A stretch of DNA of 64,000 bases from Flavobacterium psychrophilum (GCA_001708385.1 CP012388.1:372001-436000); one strand, 5' to 3'. Positions 33,558 through 42,045 are shown, counted from the first letter of the stretch. Notes: generated by a model from the letters alone, not told the origin. Translations and numbers: made by a program.

Positions 33558-34244
33558 ATGATCCAGGCTAAAAACATTCATAAATATTACGATAAGCTTC
33601 ACGTTTTAAAAGGTGTAGATCTTCATATTCAAAAGGGCGAAATTGTTTCTATAGTAGGTGCATCAGGAGCCGGTAAAACTACCCTGCTGCAAATATTAGG
33701 AACACTAGACAGGCCCAAAAAAGAAAAGGCAGCAACTAATCTTGTTATAAATGGCGAAGATGTCTTAAATATGAAAGATAAAGCTTTGTCTAAATTCCGT
33801 AATACACAATTGGGCTTTATATTCCAGTTTCACCAGCTATTACCTGAGTTCACAGCACTTGAAAATGTATGTATTCCTGCCTTTATCGCAGGTAAATCTA
33901 AATCTTCCACGGAAACAGAAGCAAAACGCTTATTAGATTACCTGGGACTTTCGCACAGGATAAACCATAAACCCGGGGAATTATCCGGTGGCGAGCAGCA
34001 ACGTGTGGCTGTTGCGAGAGCTTTGATAAATAAACCTGCCGTTATTTTCGCCGATGAACCTTCTGGAAATCTGGATACCGCTTCTGCCGAGAACCTTCAT
34101 CAGTTATTTTTTAAGCTTCGTGACGAAATGGGTCAAACTTTTGTTATTGTTACCCACAATGAAGAACTCGCCAATATGGCCGACAGAAAACTGGTAATGA
34201 GCGATGGGCAAATTGTAAATACTGTTAATTCGGTTATTGGGTAA
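33558..34244 (+). CDS. lolD: ABC transporter ATP-binding protein, LolD-like
   Basis: 228 residues from ATG 33558; the frame's first codon is a GTG at 33540. Walker [14 protein letters not shown]-loop [16 protein letters not shown], signature [15 protein letters not shown], Walker [13 protein letters not shown] and His-switch VTHNEEL. The [16 protein letters not shown] form and length fit LolD, the ATPase of the LolCDE lipoprotein release complex. No LolC/E gene is next to it, so the partner is elsewhere; a MacB-type partner is possible. Confidence 0.88.
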   Translation: MIQAKNIHKYYDKLHVLKGVDLHIQKGEIVSIVGASGAGKTTLLQILGTLDRPKKEKAATNLVINGEDVLNMKDKALSKFRNTQLGFIFQFHQLLPEFTALENVCIPAFIAGKSKSSTETEAKRLLDYLGLSHRINHKPGELSGGEQQRVAVARALINKPAVIFADEPSGNLDTASAENLHQLFFKLRDEMGQTFVIVTHNEELANMADRKLVMSDGQIVNTVNSVIG

Positions 34245-34271
34245 TTTGATTTTCAGAATAGAATTCTTCGC

Positions 34272-34302
34272 TTTGAAACTTTACCTCTATGCATTACTTT
34301 TG
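34272..34302 (+). promoter_or_regulatory. Promoter, TTTG-N19-TACTTTTG
   Basis: TTTG at 34272-34275 and TACTTTTG at 34295-34302, spacing 19, an exact consensus match. It overlaps the first codons of the longest frame (ATG 34289), so the real start of the next gene must lie downstream. Confidence 0.78.
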
Positions 34303-34318
34303 CACTATGGAAGTGAAA

Positions 34319-35083
34319 ATGAATGCCGATGAACTGCGCTCCTTTCTTGACGAGAAAGTACTACAATACAATACTAAAAACTTTATAGACAGTGATCCTG
34401 TACAAATACCCCATCTTTTTACCCTAAAAGAAGATGTGGAGATTTCAGGATTTTTAGCTGCGACCATTGCGTGGGGTAACCGTAAGATGATCATCAACAA
34501 TGCCAAAAAGATGGTAACACTCATGGGGAATAGCCCATATGATTTTATTATGAATCATAAAGACCACCATCTGGATGATCTGGAAGGTTTTGTTCACCGT
34601 ACATTTAATGCTACCGACTTTACTACATTTATAAAAGCCTTGCGTCATATATATCAGAATCATGGAGGCCTTGAAGCTGTATTTGCTAAACACCAGCAGG
34701 AACAGGGTATGCAGAAAGCTATTCATGAATTTAAGAAAGTATTCTTTGAAATTGATCACCAACACAGGACGCATAAACATGTTTCTGATCCATTAGTGGG
34801 TTCGGCAGCGAAGCGGATAAATATGTACCTAAGGTGGATGGTTCGTAACGACAGTAATGGCGTAGATCTTGGAATCTGGAAAAGCATCTCCTCCGCAACA
34901 CTTTCATGCCCATTGGATGTACATTCCGGGAACGTTGCAAGAAAACTCGGGATACTAACCCGAAAGCAAAATGATGCTAAAGCGCTACATGAGCTTGATA
35001 CCCAATTGCGTTTGATGGATAAAGCCGATCCGGTTAAATATGATTTTGCCCTTTTTGGGTTAGGTGTTTTTGAGGGATTTTAA
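34319..35083 (+). CDS. TIGR02757 family protein
   Basis: 254 residues from ATG 34319 (MNADELRSFLDEKV), the start that matches relatives I remember; ATG 34307 is possible, ATG 34289 is excluded by the promoter at 34272-34302. Family blocks: DSDPVQIPHLFTLKEDVEISGFLAATIAWGNRKMIINNAKKM, GSAAKRINMYLRWMVRNDSNGVDLGIWKSIS, PLDVHSGNVARKLGIL, DPVKYDFALFGLGVFE. The later blocks resemble the HhH-DNA-glycosylase-like core (LDVH..N.AR), so a DNA-related function is possible but unproved. The last codon overlaps the stop of convergent mepB. Confidence 0.9.
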   Translation: MNADELRSFLDEKVLQYNTKNFIDSDPVQIPHLFTLKEDVEISGFLAATIAWGNRKMIINNAKKMVTLMGNSPYDFIMNHKDHHLDDLEGFVHRTFNATDFTTFIKALRHIYQNHGGLEAVFAKHQQEQGMQKAIHEFKKVFFEIDHQHRTHKHVSDPLVGSAAKRINMYLRWMVRNDSNGVDLGIWKSISSATLSCPLDVHSGNVARKLGILTRKQNDAKALHELDTQLRLMDKADPVKYDFALFGLGVFEGF

Positions 35084-35577
35084 ACTTTGTAAAGAGATTT
35101 TATTTTATCTTCATTCAAACTTTTCGAAAGATCAACAAAATAATCCAGCTGCCACTTTTGAGTTTTCTTTGCCTGTACATTTTCTGTTATATCCCAGAAA
35201 GGATAAACACGGATAGCGCGTTTGCCGTCTTTACAAGCGGTTGTGAAAATTCCTTTTTTTAATAAAATCGACTTCGGAAATATAAACTGTCCGTAATGAT
35301 TATCAGACCTGACAGAGATTATTACCAGATCTATAGCGTCCGTAGCATCATAAGGCATAATTGGGCCGTCTCCTAACCTCTTCCATAAGGTAACAAACTG
35401 ACCTGTTTTCTTCGGTGTGATTTTGGCAGACCTAAAAAGTACCTTTGAACCATTGAGATCAAAAGTAAAGGCATCATATTCGGTACTTTCTTTTTCAGCT
35501 GCAGGATTTTCAAACAAAAATCCGCATCTGTCATAAACCAAAGATTTTGTCAGGAAAGGTTCTGAAAGAACTTGCAT
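35080..35577 (-). CDS. MepB-family protein
   Basis: 165 residues, cytosolic, no signal. Core: YDAFTFDLNGSKVLFRSAKITPKKTGQFVTLWKR, DLVIISVRSDNHYGQFIFPKSILLKKGIF, and RVYPFWD. It matches MepB, found in Staphylococcus aureus next to the MepR/MepA efflux genes; its function is unknown. Here there is no MATE pump, so no efflux link is implied. Its ATG shares one base with the stop of the permease gene (TAATG), a translation-coupling arrangement. Confidence 0.85.
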   Translation of the reverse strand: MQVLSEPFLTKSLVYDRCGFLFENPAAEKESTEYDAFTFDLNGSKVLFRSAKITPKKTGQFVTLWKRLGDGPIMPYDATDAIDLVIISVRSDNHYGQFIFPKSILLKKGIFTTACKDGKRAIRVYPFWDITENVQAKKTQKWQLDYFVDLSKSLNEDKIKSLYKV

Positions 35578-37274
35578 TATTTTGGAACGTGAGCTGTATT
35601 TACATTTAGCTTACTCTTATTGCGTCCATATATAAAGTAAATGACCAGGCCTACAAGTAACCATAGCCCGAACCATTTCCAGTTAGAAAGCTCCATACCC
35701 GTTAGCAGGTAACAACAAGAAACAAGTCCTAACAGTGGTATGAGAGACAGATTTTTAAGGATGGACAACACCGCCATGATGATACAAAATACAAAGAAAA
35801 CAACCATTGTTACATTTGCTGTAAGCGCATCACTATTACCTGTAAAATCAAAACTATCTGTAAAGAAACCGGGGAAAGCATAATGAATAATAGCTACTGA
35901 AACAGCAAGCAACGCAGGGAAGATAAATTTAGAATTAATATAAGGTATCCTGAATTTTCCTTTTGTTTGTCTTTCTGCAATCTCTGCCTCGCTCTGCGGT
36001 GATAATACCAAAACTCCACCACAAACCAATACAAACGCGAATAAAGTACCTATACTTGTAAAGTCGAGTACAAAGTTTTCATCAGTAAAAAATATAGGTA
36101 AACCAACAACAATACCTGTAATTATAGTAGCAAATCCCGGTGTCTTATATTTAGGATGTATCTTGGAAAACTTCTCGGGCATAAGGCCGTCACGGCTCAT
36201 TGTCATCCAGATACGTGGCTGACCAAGCTGAAACACAAGCATAACACTGGTCATAGCTACCACAGCTGCTACAGATACTATAAATAGCATCCATTTAACG
36301 CCTTTTAGTTTAAATATCTCGGCAAGCGGATCACTAACACCTAATAACTCGTAAGAAACCATTCCTGTAAGCACAAGTGCAAGGATAATATACAATACTG
36401 TACAAATTACCAATGAATAAATCATACCCCGTGGTAGATCACGCTGGGGGTTTTTAGATTCTTCCGCCAGTGTCGACACTGCATCAAAACCTATATACGC
36501 AAAGAAAACTGCCGATACACCGGCCATTACACCACCAAAACCGTGCGGCATAAAAGGTGTCCAGTTTTCTATATCAACATAAAATATACCTACAAAAATA
36601 ATAAGCACTATGATTAGCAGCTTAACAATAACCATAGCATTACTAAAGTTCTTAGACTCTTTAGTTCCGCGGTATACAAGGTAAGTAATAAGGATATTGA
36701 TAAGCAATGCCGGAAGATCAAATATAATTCTTAAACTACCTATCATCGGTGCGGTTTGCCATGCAAAAAGCCCCTCACCTGCTTTATTTACCGTAAAGGC
36801 TTCGTGTGCCGCATGGTAATTTATAGTAAGCCATTCCGGAAGATGGATATGGATCGCTTCAAGCAAATTTGTAAAATAACCACTCCATGAAAATGCGATA
36901 TAGATATTACCTATAGAATACTCCATAATAAGTGCCCAGCCAATGATCCATGCAAATAATTCACCGAAAGAAACATAGGCATAAGTATATGCACTACCCG
37001 AAACCGGAACTCTTGAAGCAAACTCTGCGTAACACATAGCAGTAAAACCACAAGCAATCGCACACATAATATAAAGCAATATAACACCAGGTCCGCCTGA
37101 AAAACAGGCATTCCCGATAGCACTGAAAGTACCTCCGCCAATTATAGCTGCTATCCCGAAAAAGGTTAAGTCGCGTACCGTAAGTACTTTATTAAGTCCG
37201 GAATGTTCTCCGTCGCCACCCTGTTGAACAATTTTTTGAATTGACTTTTTCCTGAATAAATCTTTAAATGCCAT
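35577..37274 (-). CDS. APC-family amino acid permease
   Basis: 565 residues with about 13-14 membrane helices. The first helix block GIAAIIGGGTFSAIGNACFSGGPGVILLYIMCAIACGFTAMCYAEFASRVP is the APC signature (GxG(I/T)F substrate site and the EF-SR sequence). FAYIGFDAVSTLAEESKNPQRDLPRGM (helix 6 to 7 region) is typical of cationic/neutral amino acid transporters (CAT-like). It imports or exchanges amino acids at the inner membrane. It is transcribed with mepB, coupled by TAATG. A -7-like element lies 39 bases upstream of its ATG. Confidence 0.94.
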   Translation of the reverse strand: MAFKDLFRKKSIQKIVQQGGDGEHSGLNKVLTVRDLTFFGIAAIIGGGTFSAIGNACFSGGPGVILLYIMCAIACGFTAMCYAEFASRVPVSGSAYTYAYVSFGELFAWIIGWALIMEYSIGNIYIAFSWSGYFTNLLEAIHIHLPEWLTINYHAAHEAFTVNKAGEGLFAWQTAPMIGSLRIIFDLPALLINILITYLVYRGTKESKNFSNAMVIVKLLIIVLIIFVGIFYVDIENWTPFMPHGFGGVMAGVSAVFFAYIGFDAVSTLAEESKNPQRDLPRGMIYSLVICTVLYIILALVLTGMVSYELLGVSDPLAEIFKLKGVKWMLFIVSVAAVVAMTSVMLVFQLGQPRIWMTMSRDGLMPEKFSKIHPKYKTPGFATIITGIVVGLPIFFTDENFVLDFTSIGTLFAFVLVCGGVLVLSPQSEAEIAERQTKGKFRIPYINSKFIFPALLAVSVAIIHYAFPGFFTDSFDFTGNSDALTANVTMVVFFVFCIIMAVLSILKNLSLIPLLGLVSCCYLLTGMELSNWKWFGLWLLVGLVIYFIYGRNKSKLNVNTAHVPK

Positions 37275-37313
37275 CTATATGATTATTATTAGCTGCATTT
37301 ATAATGCATATAA

Positions 37314-37321
37314 CAAATATA
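37314..37321 (-). promoter_or_regulatory. Putative -7 element of the permease gene
   Basis: The minus strand reads TATATTTG, 39 bases upstream of the ATG at 37274. Confidence 0.45.
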
Positions 37322-37412
37322 GAAACTTAATCTAAAAAAGCACGACTACAATCTACAAATGCTATAGCAACTATGCGTGACACATAGGAATTTTCTATAT
37401 ACTCATAAGCAA

Positions 37413-37430
37413 TTATGATAAATGTCATAA
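37413..37430. promoter_or_regulatory. Inverted repeat, candidate operator of the peroxiredoxin gene
   Basis: TTATGA-N6-TCATAA, a perfect 6-bp inverted repeat. It lies 21 bases upstream of the TATTTTTG element (37452-37459), that is over the expected -33 region, where no TTTG is found. Its AT-rich symmetric form recalls Fur/PerR-type boxes, but this is only a resemblance. Confidence 0.4.
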
Positions 37431-37451
37431 GATGAAAACGGTAATTATACC

Positions 37452-37459
37452 TATTTTTG
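37452..37459 (+). promoter_or_regulatory. Putative -7 element of the peroxiredoxin gene
   Basis: TATTTTTG, 37 bases upstream of ATG 37497. Confidence 0.5.
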
Positions 37460-37496
37460 TGACAGTAAAAAGAATATTCATTTAAATCATACATCT

Positions 37497-38135
37497 ATGT
37501 CTTTAGTAGGAAAAAAATTTCCAAACCTTGCAATTGATGCTATTTCAGAAATGGGCGACAACCTTAAAATCAACATTTTTGAAGAAGCTGTAAATAATAA
37601 CAAAAAAGTTTTATTATTCTGGTATCCAAAAGATTTCACATTTGTATGCCCAACTGAGCTTCACGCTTTTCAGGCTGCTTTAGGTGAATTTGAAAAAAGA
37701 AATACAATTGTAATTGGTGCTTCATGCGATACTAACGAAGTTCACTTTGCATGGTTAAACACAGCAAAAGATAACGGTGGTATAGAAGGTGTAACTTACC
37801 CTATACTTGCAGACACAAACAGAAACCTTGCAAACATTCTTGGTATTCTTGATATCGAGTCTTCTGAATATAATGACGAAACTGATTCTGTAATCCTTAC
37901 AGGTTCTAACGTTACTTACAGAGCAACTTACCTTGTAGACGAAACAGGAAAAATTTTCCATGAAAGTGTTAACGATATGCCACTTGGCCGTAATGTGAAC
38001 GAATACCTAAGATTAATTGACGCTTACACTCACGTACAGACTAAAGGTGAAGTTTGTCCTGCTAACTGGGAAGAAGGAAAAGAAGCAATGACAGCTGACC
38101 GCGACGGTGTAGCATCTTACCTTGCTACTAACTAA
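37497..38135 (+). CDS. Typical 2-Cys peroxiredoxin (AhpC/Prx1 class)
   Basis: 212 residues. Peroxidatic Cys 51 in FWYPKDFTFVCPTEL and resolving Cys 187 in GEVCPANWEEGKEAM, plus the LADTNRNLANILGI and RATYLVDETGKIFHESVNDMPLGRNV segments. It reduces hydrogen peroxide and organic peroxides in the cytosol. It leads a three-gene operon: the thioredoxin-like gene starts 14 bases later and is the obvious electron donor. The upstream inverted repeat may be a redox-control site. Confidence 0.96.
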   Translation: MSLVGKKFPNLAIDAISEMGDNLKINIFEEAVNNNKKVLLFWYPKDFTFVCPTELHAFQAALGEFEKRNTIVIGASCDTNEVHFAWLNTAKDNGGIEGVTYPILADTNRNLANILGILDIESSEYNDETDSVILTGSNVTYRATYLVDETGKIFHESVNDMPLGRNVNEYLRLIDAYTHVQTKGEVCPANWEEGKEAMTADRDGVASYLATN

Positions 38136-38149
38136 TAAAAAACAAAACC

Positions 38150-38464
38150 ATGTTACAAGAACTTGAGAAGGATAATTTAGCAGAAATCGTTGCCGGTAAC
38201 AAGGTAGTAGTAGTACAATACTCTGCCGGATGGTGCGGAAACTGCAGGATAATGAAGCCAAAATTCAAAAAAATGGCTACAGAGAATGAGAATGTAACAT
38301 TTGTTATTGCCGATGCTGAGAATTTTCCTGAATCAAGGAAACTTGCCAGGGTAGATAACCTGCCAACATTTGCAACATTTAGAAATGGAACACTCGTTAA
38401 CCAGGTACAAACAAATAAAGTAGAAGTTTTAACTGATTTAGTCAATGAAATTACCAGTAATTAA
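38150..38464 (+). CDS. Thioredoxin-family protein (CGNC)
   Basis: 104 residues. Active-site motif is WCGNC (Cys 29, Cys 32) instead of the usual WCGPC; the cis-Pro is in NLPTFATF. No signal, so cytosolic. Change of Pro to Asn at this position usually alters the redox potential. Directly between the peroxiredoxin and DUF6952 genes, it is likely the dedicated reductant of the peroxiredoxin. It overlaps the next gene by 20 bases. Confidence 0.93.
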   Translation: MLQELEKDNLAEIVAGNKVVVVQYSAGWCGNCRIMKPKFKKMATENENVTFVIADAENFPESRKLARVDNLPTFATFRNGTLVNQVQTNKVEVLTDLVNEITSN

Positions 38465-38702
38465 GCATTTAACTCAATTTATTGAGGATAACGACCAGGA
38501 TTATATTATAGAAACCCTTGATGTGCTTGAAGCTATGGTGGAAATCCCTTCGTTAAAAGACGAAGAGCTGGATGTTATAGGCGAGCTTATCTCTAATATG
38601 TATGGCGCGCTTGAGGTAAACAAAATGATTAAAGACGGAATGGACAAAAAAGAGGCCCTTAACAGCTTTATGATGCGTGTTTTAGGTGCTATAGATAAAT
38701 AA
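38445..38702 (+). CDS. DUF6952-like small protein
   Basis: 85 residues, soluble, helical: MKLPVIKHLTQFIEDNDQDYIIETLDVLEAMVEI, DVIGELISNMYGALEVNKMIKDG, ALNSFMMRVLGAI. I recall this family as conserved with peroxiredoxin-thioredoxin in Bacteroidetes. No catalytic motif visible. The 20-base overlap with the thioredoxin-like gene ties its translation to the redox pair; a role in peroxide defence is an inference from context. Confidence 0.8.
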   Translation: MKLPVIKHLTQFIEDNDQDYIIETLDVLEAMVEIPSLKDEELDVIGELISNMYGALEVNKMIKDGMDKKEALNSFMMRVLGAIDK

Positions 38703-38730
38703 CCCGGCTTCACTCACTTTACATATATCC

Positions 38731-38765
38731 AAAACGCTTCCGGAAACGGGAGCGTTTTTTTATTT
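38731..38765 (+). terminator. Terminator of the peroxiredoxin operon
   Basis: AACGCTTCCG / CGGGAGCGTT (one mismatch) with loop GAAA-like, then TTTTTTT. Confidence 0.92.
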
Positions 38766-38790
38766 ATTTTTACTAAAATTAATAATTCAA

Positions 38791-39612
38791 ATGAGAATCC
38801 TTTCTTTCATAATATTTCTTTTATTATCGGCTTGTACTTTAAATGCGCAGGCTTATTCAGATATGATCAATCTGTCGTATGGAGAACATAAACAACAAAC
38901 ACTGGATTTATTCCTTCCAAAAAAGTTCAACAAACAAACACCTTTGATCATAATGCTTCACGGCGGTGCGTGGGTAATGGGCGGCAAAGAGTATACCGAT
39001 AAAACTTCGAAAAACCTTAGGAACAGAGGCTTTATTGTAGCTAATGTAGATTATAGATACGTAGATGCCGACACGCATGCTAAAGATTTATTGAATGACA
39101 TAGATAATGCAATTACTTACCTTCAAAAAACCGGCGTTGAAAAAGGATTCAGCACGAAAAATCTACATCTGGCAGGTATAAGTGCAGGCGCTCATTTAGC
39201 TCTATTATATGGTTACACTACACAAAAAAATATTTACTCCATATCGGTACTCTGCCCACCCGTCCGACTCGACAATACAGAGGAACTAAAAAGACTGGCT
39301 ACTATAGGGCTGCTTCAAAATGTTGAATATCTGGCAAATTCAAAATTTGAAAATCAGGCAGATAAACGCTTTACAGATGTAAGTCCGTATTCACATATTA
39401 AAAACATCCCCACCCTCTTGATACACGGCAATAAAGACGACCTTGTTCCGCATGAACACTCTGTATTCCTGTATAACAGACTTCAGGAGAAAAAGGTTAA
39501 AACAAAGCTTGTAACCATGGAAGGCAAAGGTCACGATGCAGGAATGAATCAGCCGGATAGTGAAGAAAAAGTTTTAAAAGAAATTACCAACTGGATTAAA
39601 ACCAACCTTTAA
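38791..39612 (+). CDS. Secreted or lipid-anchored alpha/beta hydrolase (esterase-like)
   Basis: 273 residues. Signal MRILSFIIFLLLSACTLNAQA; LSAC could be a lipobox (Cys 15), else signal peptidase I after NAQA. Esterase motifs: oxyanion HGGAW (about 56), nucleophile GISAG (about 131), acid in HGNKDDLVP and His in KGHDAG. This is the BD-FAE/carboxylesterase group. Substrate unknown. The stop overlaps the next ATG by one base (TAATG), so it is co-translated with the AraC regulator. Confidence 0.88.
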   Translation: MRILSFIIFLLLSACTLNAQAYSDMINLSYGEHKQQTLDLFLPKKFNKQTPLIIMLHGGAWVMGGKEYTDKTSKNLRNRGFIVANVDYRYVDADTHAKDLLNDIDNAITYLQKTGVEKGFSTKNLHLAGISAGAHLALLYGYTTQKNIYSISVLCPPVRLDNTEELKRLATIGLLQNVEYLANSKFENQADKRFTDVSPYSHIKNIPTLLIHGNKDDLVPHEHSVFLYNRLQEKKVKTKLVTMEGKGHDAGMNQPDSEEKVLKEITNWIKTNL

Positions 39613-40172
39613 TGCATTTATATATAAAAAATATGGTCTGCCCACGTTGCATTACAGCAGTTCGCAATGAACTTGAGCAGATGCACCTTAATATAACTTC
39701 AATAGAACTTGGTGAAGCAGAAATCGCCAATGACCTTTCTACAGAAGAACATAAAAACCTGGAACAATCATTAAAAAAAATAGGCTTTGAACTCATCGGC
39801 GACCGCAAAAGCAGGATGATAGAACAGGTAAAAACAGAAATCATTTATCTTGTTCATCATTCCGAGGAGGTAATGAAGACTAATCTTTCGGCTTGGCTTT
39901 CTGAAAAAATTAATTACGACTACACGTACCTTAGCAATCTGTTTTCTGAAGTTGAAGGAACTACCATCGAAAAATATTATATAGCGCAGCGCATTGAAAA
40001 GGTAAAAGAGCTATTGGTTTACGATGAGCTATCGCTTGCAGAAATTGCCAATAATCTTGGATATAGCAGCCCGGCATATCTTTCAAGCCAGTTTAAGAAA
40101 GTTACAGGCCTCACTCCCACCTTTTATAAGTCAATTAAAGAAAAGAAGCGTAACAACATAAATGACCTGTAA
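39612..40172 (+). CDS. AraC-family regulator with CxxC N-terminal domain
   Basis: 186 residues. The C-terminal 100 residues form two AraC-type helix-turn-helix motifs (DYTYLSNLFSEVEGTTIEKYYIAQRIEKVKELL and SLAEIANNLGYSSPAYLSSQFKKVTGLTPTFYK). The N-terminal 70 residues (MHLYIKNMVCPRCITAVRNELEQMHLNITSIELGEAEI) follow a ferredoxin-like, HMA-type pattern with a CPRC motif (Cys 10, Cys 13) that could bind Cu, Zn or another thiophilic metal. I infer a metal-responsive regulator. The next gene codes for an HMA-domain membrane protein, its likely target. Confidence 0.88.
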   Translation: MHLYIKNMVCPRCITAVRNELEQMHLNITSIELGEAEIANDLSTEEHKNLEQSLKKIGFELIGDRKSRMIEQVKTEIIYLVHHSEEVMKTNLSAWLSEKINYDYTYLSNLFSEVEGTTIEKYYIAQRIEKVKELLVYDELSLAEIANNLGYSSPAYLSSQFKKVTGLTPTFYKSIKEKKRNNINDL

Positions 40173-40276
40173 ATGTTATTAGCTTTTCTAAAAATTACAT
40201 ATGTGCTAATGAATAGTTTATTCCGAAATTTGTTGTGTACATTAACAAGCATATTTGCTTTACAAAACAAAACAAA

Positions 40277-41026
40277 ATGACACATACATATAACGTAACC
40301 GGAATGACCTGCGATGGCTGCATATCTAAAGTTAGCTTTTTACTTAAGAAAACGCCTCATGTAACCGATGTAGATGTTAACCTTGAGAAAGGCGAAGTTT
40401 CGGTAACTATGGACGAACATATTACTACAGCTACATTACAGGAAGCACTAAAAGATTACCCAAAATATCAGCTAAACGGGCAGGGTAACTATCATGCAAA
40501 ACAAGAGAAAAACATCTTTGCAGAACAAGCCAAAGAAAGCAGAAGCTGGATTGAAACATATAAACCTATAGTATTGATATTTGGATATATATCTATCATA
40601 TCTTTAATAACAGCTTCAGTACCAGAAAATTTCAGTACAATGACATTTATGCGGGTATTCATGGCCGGATTTTTCCTTTTATTTTCTTTCTTTAAAATAC
40701 TTGATCTAAAAGGTTTCGCCAACAGCTATTCTATGTACGATATCGTAGCCAAACGATTTAAGGGATGGGGCTACATCTATGCGTTTTTAGAACTTACACT
40801 CGGACTTGCTTTTGCTTTAGATTTTGAACCAGTACTTACAAATGCTTTTACTGCTCTACTTATGACTGTAAGCCTTATTGGAGTGTTACAAAGCGTACTT
40901 AATAAAAAGAAAATACAATGTGCCTGCCTCGGCGCTGTATTTAACCTACCAATGAGTACTGTAACAATTATAGAAGATGGATTAATGATAGCTATGAGCA
41001 TCGCAATGCTTTTTATGTACTTATAA
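40277..41026 (+). CDS. HMA-domain membrane protein (MauE/MerT-like)
   Basis: 249 residues from ATG 40277 (the frame begins at a GTG, 40235). N-terminal HMA domain THTYNVTGMTCDGCISKVSFLLKK with the MTCDGC metal motif, then four or more membrane helices (about 92-112, 120-142, 165-185, 190-210, 225-245). The second part carries a CxC (QCACLGAVFNLPMS) near the fourth helix, as in MauE/MerT-like proteins. It should move or sequester a heavy metal at the inner membrane; which metal is not told. A CATATTTG element in the gap may be its promoter, close to the AraC-type regulator gene. Confidence 0.88.
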   Translation: MTHTYNVTGMTCDGCISKVSFLLKKTPHVTDVDVNLEKGEVSVTMDEHITTATLQEALKDYPKYQLNGQGNYHAKQEKNIFAEQAKESRSWIETYKPIVLIFGYISIISLITASVPENFSTMTFMRVFMAGFFLLFSFFKILDLKGFANSYSMYDIVAKRFKGWGYIYAFLELTLGLAFALDFEPVLTNAFTALLMTVSLIGVLQSVLNKKKIQCACLGAVFNLPMSTVTIIEDGLMIAMSIAMLFMYL

Positions 41027-41050
41027 AGATATTCAATCTACACAATATCA

Positions 41051-41078
41051 AACGCTTCCAAACCGGAAGCGTTTTTTT
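41051..41078 (+). terminator. Terminator of the HMA-protein gene
   Basis: AACGCTTCC / GGAAGCGTT, perfect 9-bp stem with loop AAACC, then TTTTTT. Confidence 0.93.
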
Positions 41079-41122
41079 ATTTACAGCACCATATTTATAA
41101 TGTATACCAATGTAGAAATTCT

Positions 41123-41130
41123 TACTTTTG
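41123..41130 (+). promoter_or_regulatory. Putative -7 element of tpx
   Basis: TACTTTTG, 24 bases upstream of ATG 41155. The -33 element is not apparent. Confidence 0.5.
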
Positions 41131-41154
41131 CTTTTCTAAAACAAATCACATAAA

Positions 41155-41652
41155 ATGGCTAATATCACACTTGGCGGAAATCCCGTTACTACATCAGGCG
41201 AACTACCTCAGACAGGAACTCAGGCACCTGATTTCAAACTTGTAAAAACAGACCTTTCCACTGTTTCTTTAGCAGAATTTAAAGGTACTAAGTTGGTACT
41301 TAATATATTTCCAAGTGTAGACACGGGAACTTGCGCTGCATCGGTACGCAAATTCAATGAAAAAGCTGGAAATCTGGAGAACACAAAAGTATTATGTATT
41401 TCACGCGACCTGCCGTTTGCACAAAACCGTTTTTGTGGTGCTGAAGGATTAGAGAACGTTGTTAGCCTTTCTGATTTCAGGGATGGAAACTTCGGTGAAA
41501 ACTACGGGCTTACAATTACAGATGGTCCTCTGGAAGGATTGTTATCGAGGGTTATTGTTGTTATCGATGAAAATGGTACTGTAAAATATACAGAACAGGT
41601 TGCAGATATTAAAGATGAACCTAACTACGAAAGTGCCCTTGCAGCACTATAA
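41155..41652 (+). CDS. tpx: Thiol peroxidase (atypical 2-Cys peroxiredoxin)
   Basis: 165 residues. Peroxidatic Cys 60 in [17 protein letters not shown] and resolving Cys 94 in [13 protein letters not shown], both in the positions of Tpx, where they form an intramolecular disulfide. Family marks [13 protein letters not shown] and [16 protein letters not shown] also fit. Cytosolic defence against lipid and alkyl hydroperoxides. The second peroxidase in this 4-kb stretch, with the operon at 37.5 kb, gives the region an oxidative-stress flavour. dgkA starts 18 bases later. Confidence 0.97.
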   Translation: MANITLGGNPVTTSGELPQTGTQAPDFKLVKTDLSTVSLAEFKGTKLVLNIFPSVDTGTCAASVRKFNEKAGNLENTKVLCISRDLPFAQNRFCGAEGLENVVSLSDFRDGNFGENYGLTITDGPLEGLLSRVIVVIDENGTVKYTEQVADIKDEPNYESALAAL

Positions 41653-41670
41653 TATAACCTGCATATTTTA

Positions 41671-42045
41671 ATGAAAGACAACAGGTTTGTTAAAGGAAGA
41701 ATGAAGAGTGTTGAGTACTCGGTTAAGGGAGCTTTTAAGCTTTTAACAACCGAGCATAGTATAATGGTTCAGTTTGCTATAGGAATCGCTATGACAATAG
41801 CCGGTTTTTATTTTAATATTTCTTCAACCGAATGGATGTTACAAATACTGGCTATTGGGATAGTTCTTGCAATAGAAGGGCTTAACACGGCCGCTGAAAA
41901 GATAGCTGACTTCATTCATCCTGAATATCACGAAAAAATAGGGTTTATAAAAGATATAGCCTCCGGTGCTGTATTTTTCGCTGCTATGGCTGCTATAGCT
42001 ATTGGCGGAATTATATATTACCCTAAAATTGTGATGCTTTTTTAA
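41671..42045 (+). CDS. dgkA: Diacylglycerol kinase family protein
   Basis: 124 residues with three membrane helices (about 34-52, 54-73, 95-120). Core motifs: SVKGAFKLLTTEHSIMVQF, and the catalytic helix region IAIEGLNTAAEKIADFIHPEYHEKIGFIKDIASGAVFFAA with the conserved Glu, Asn and Lys. Gram-positive and Bacteroidetes homologues may act on undecaprenol rather than diacylglycerol. Located in the inner membrane between tpx and ftsK. Confidence 0.94.
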   Translation: MKDNRFVKGRMKSVEYSVKGAFKLLTTEHSIMVQFAIGIAMTIAGFYFNISSTEWMLQILAIGIVLAIEGLNTAAEKIADFIHPEYHEKIGFIKDIASGAVFFAAMAAIAIGGIIYYPKIVMLF

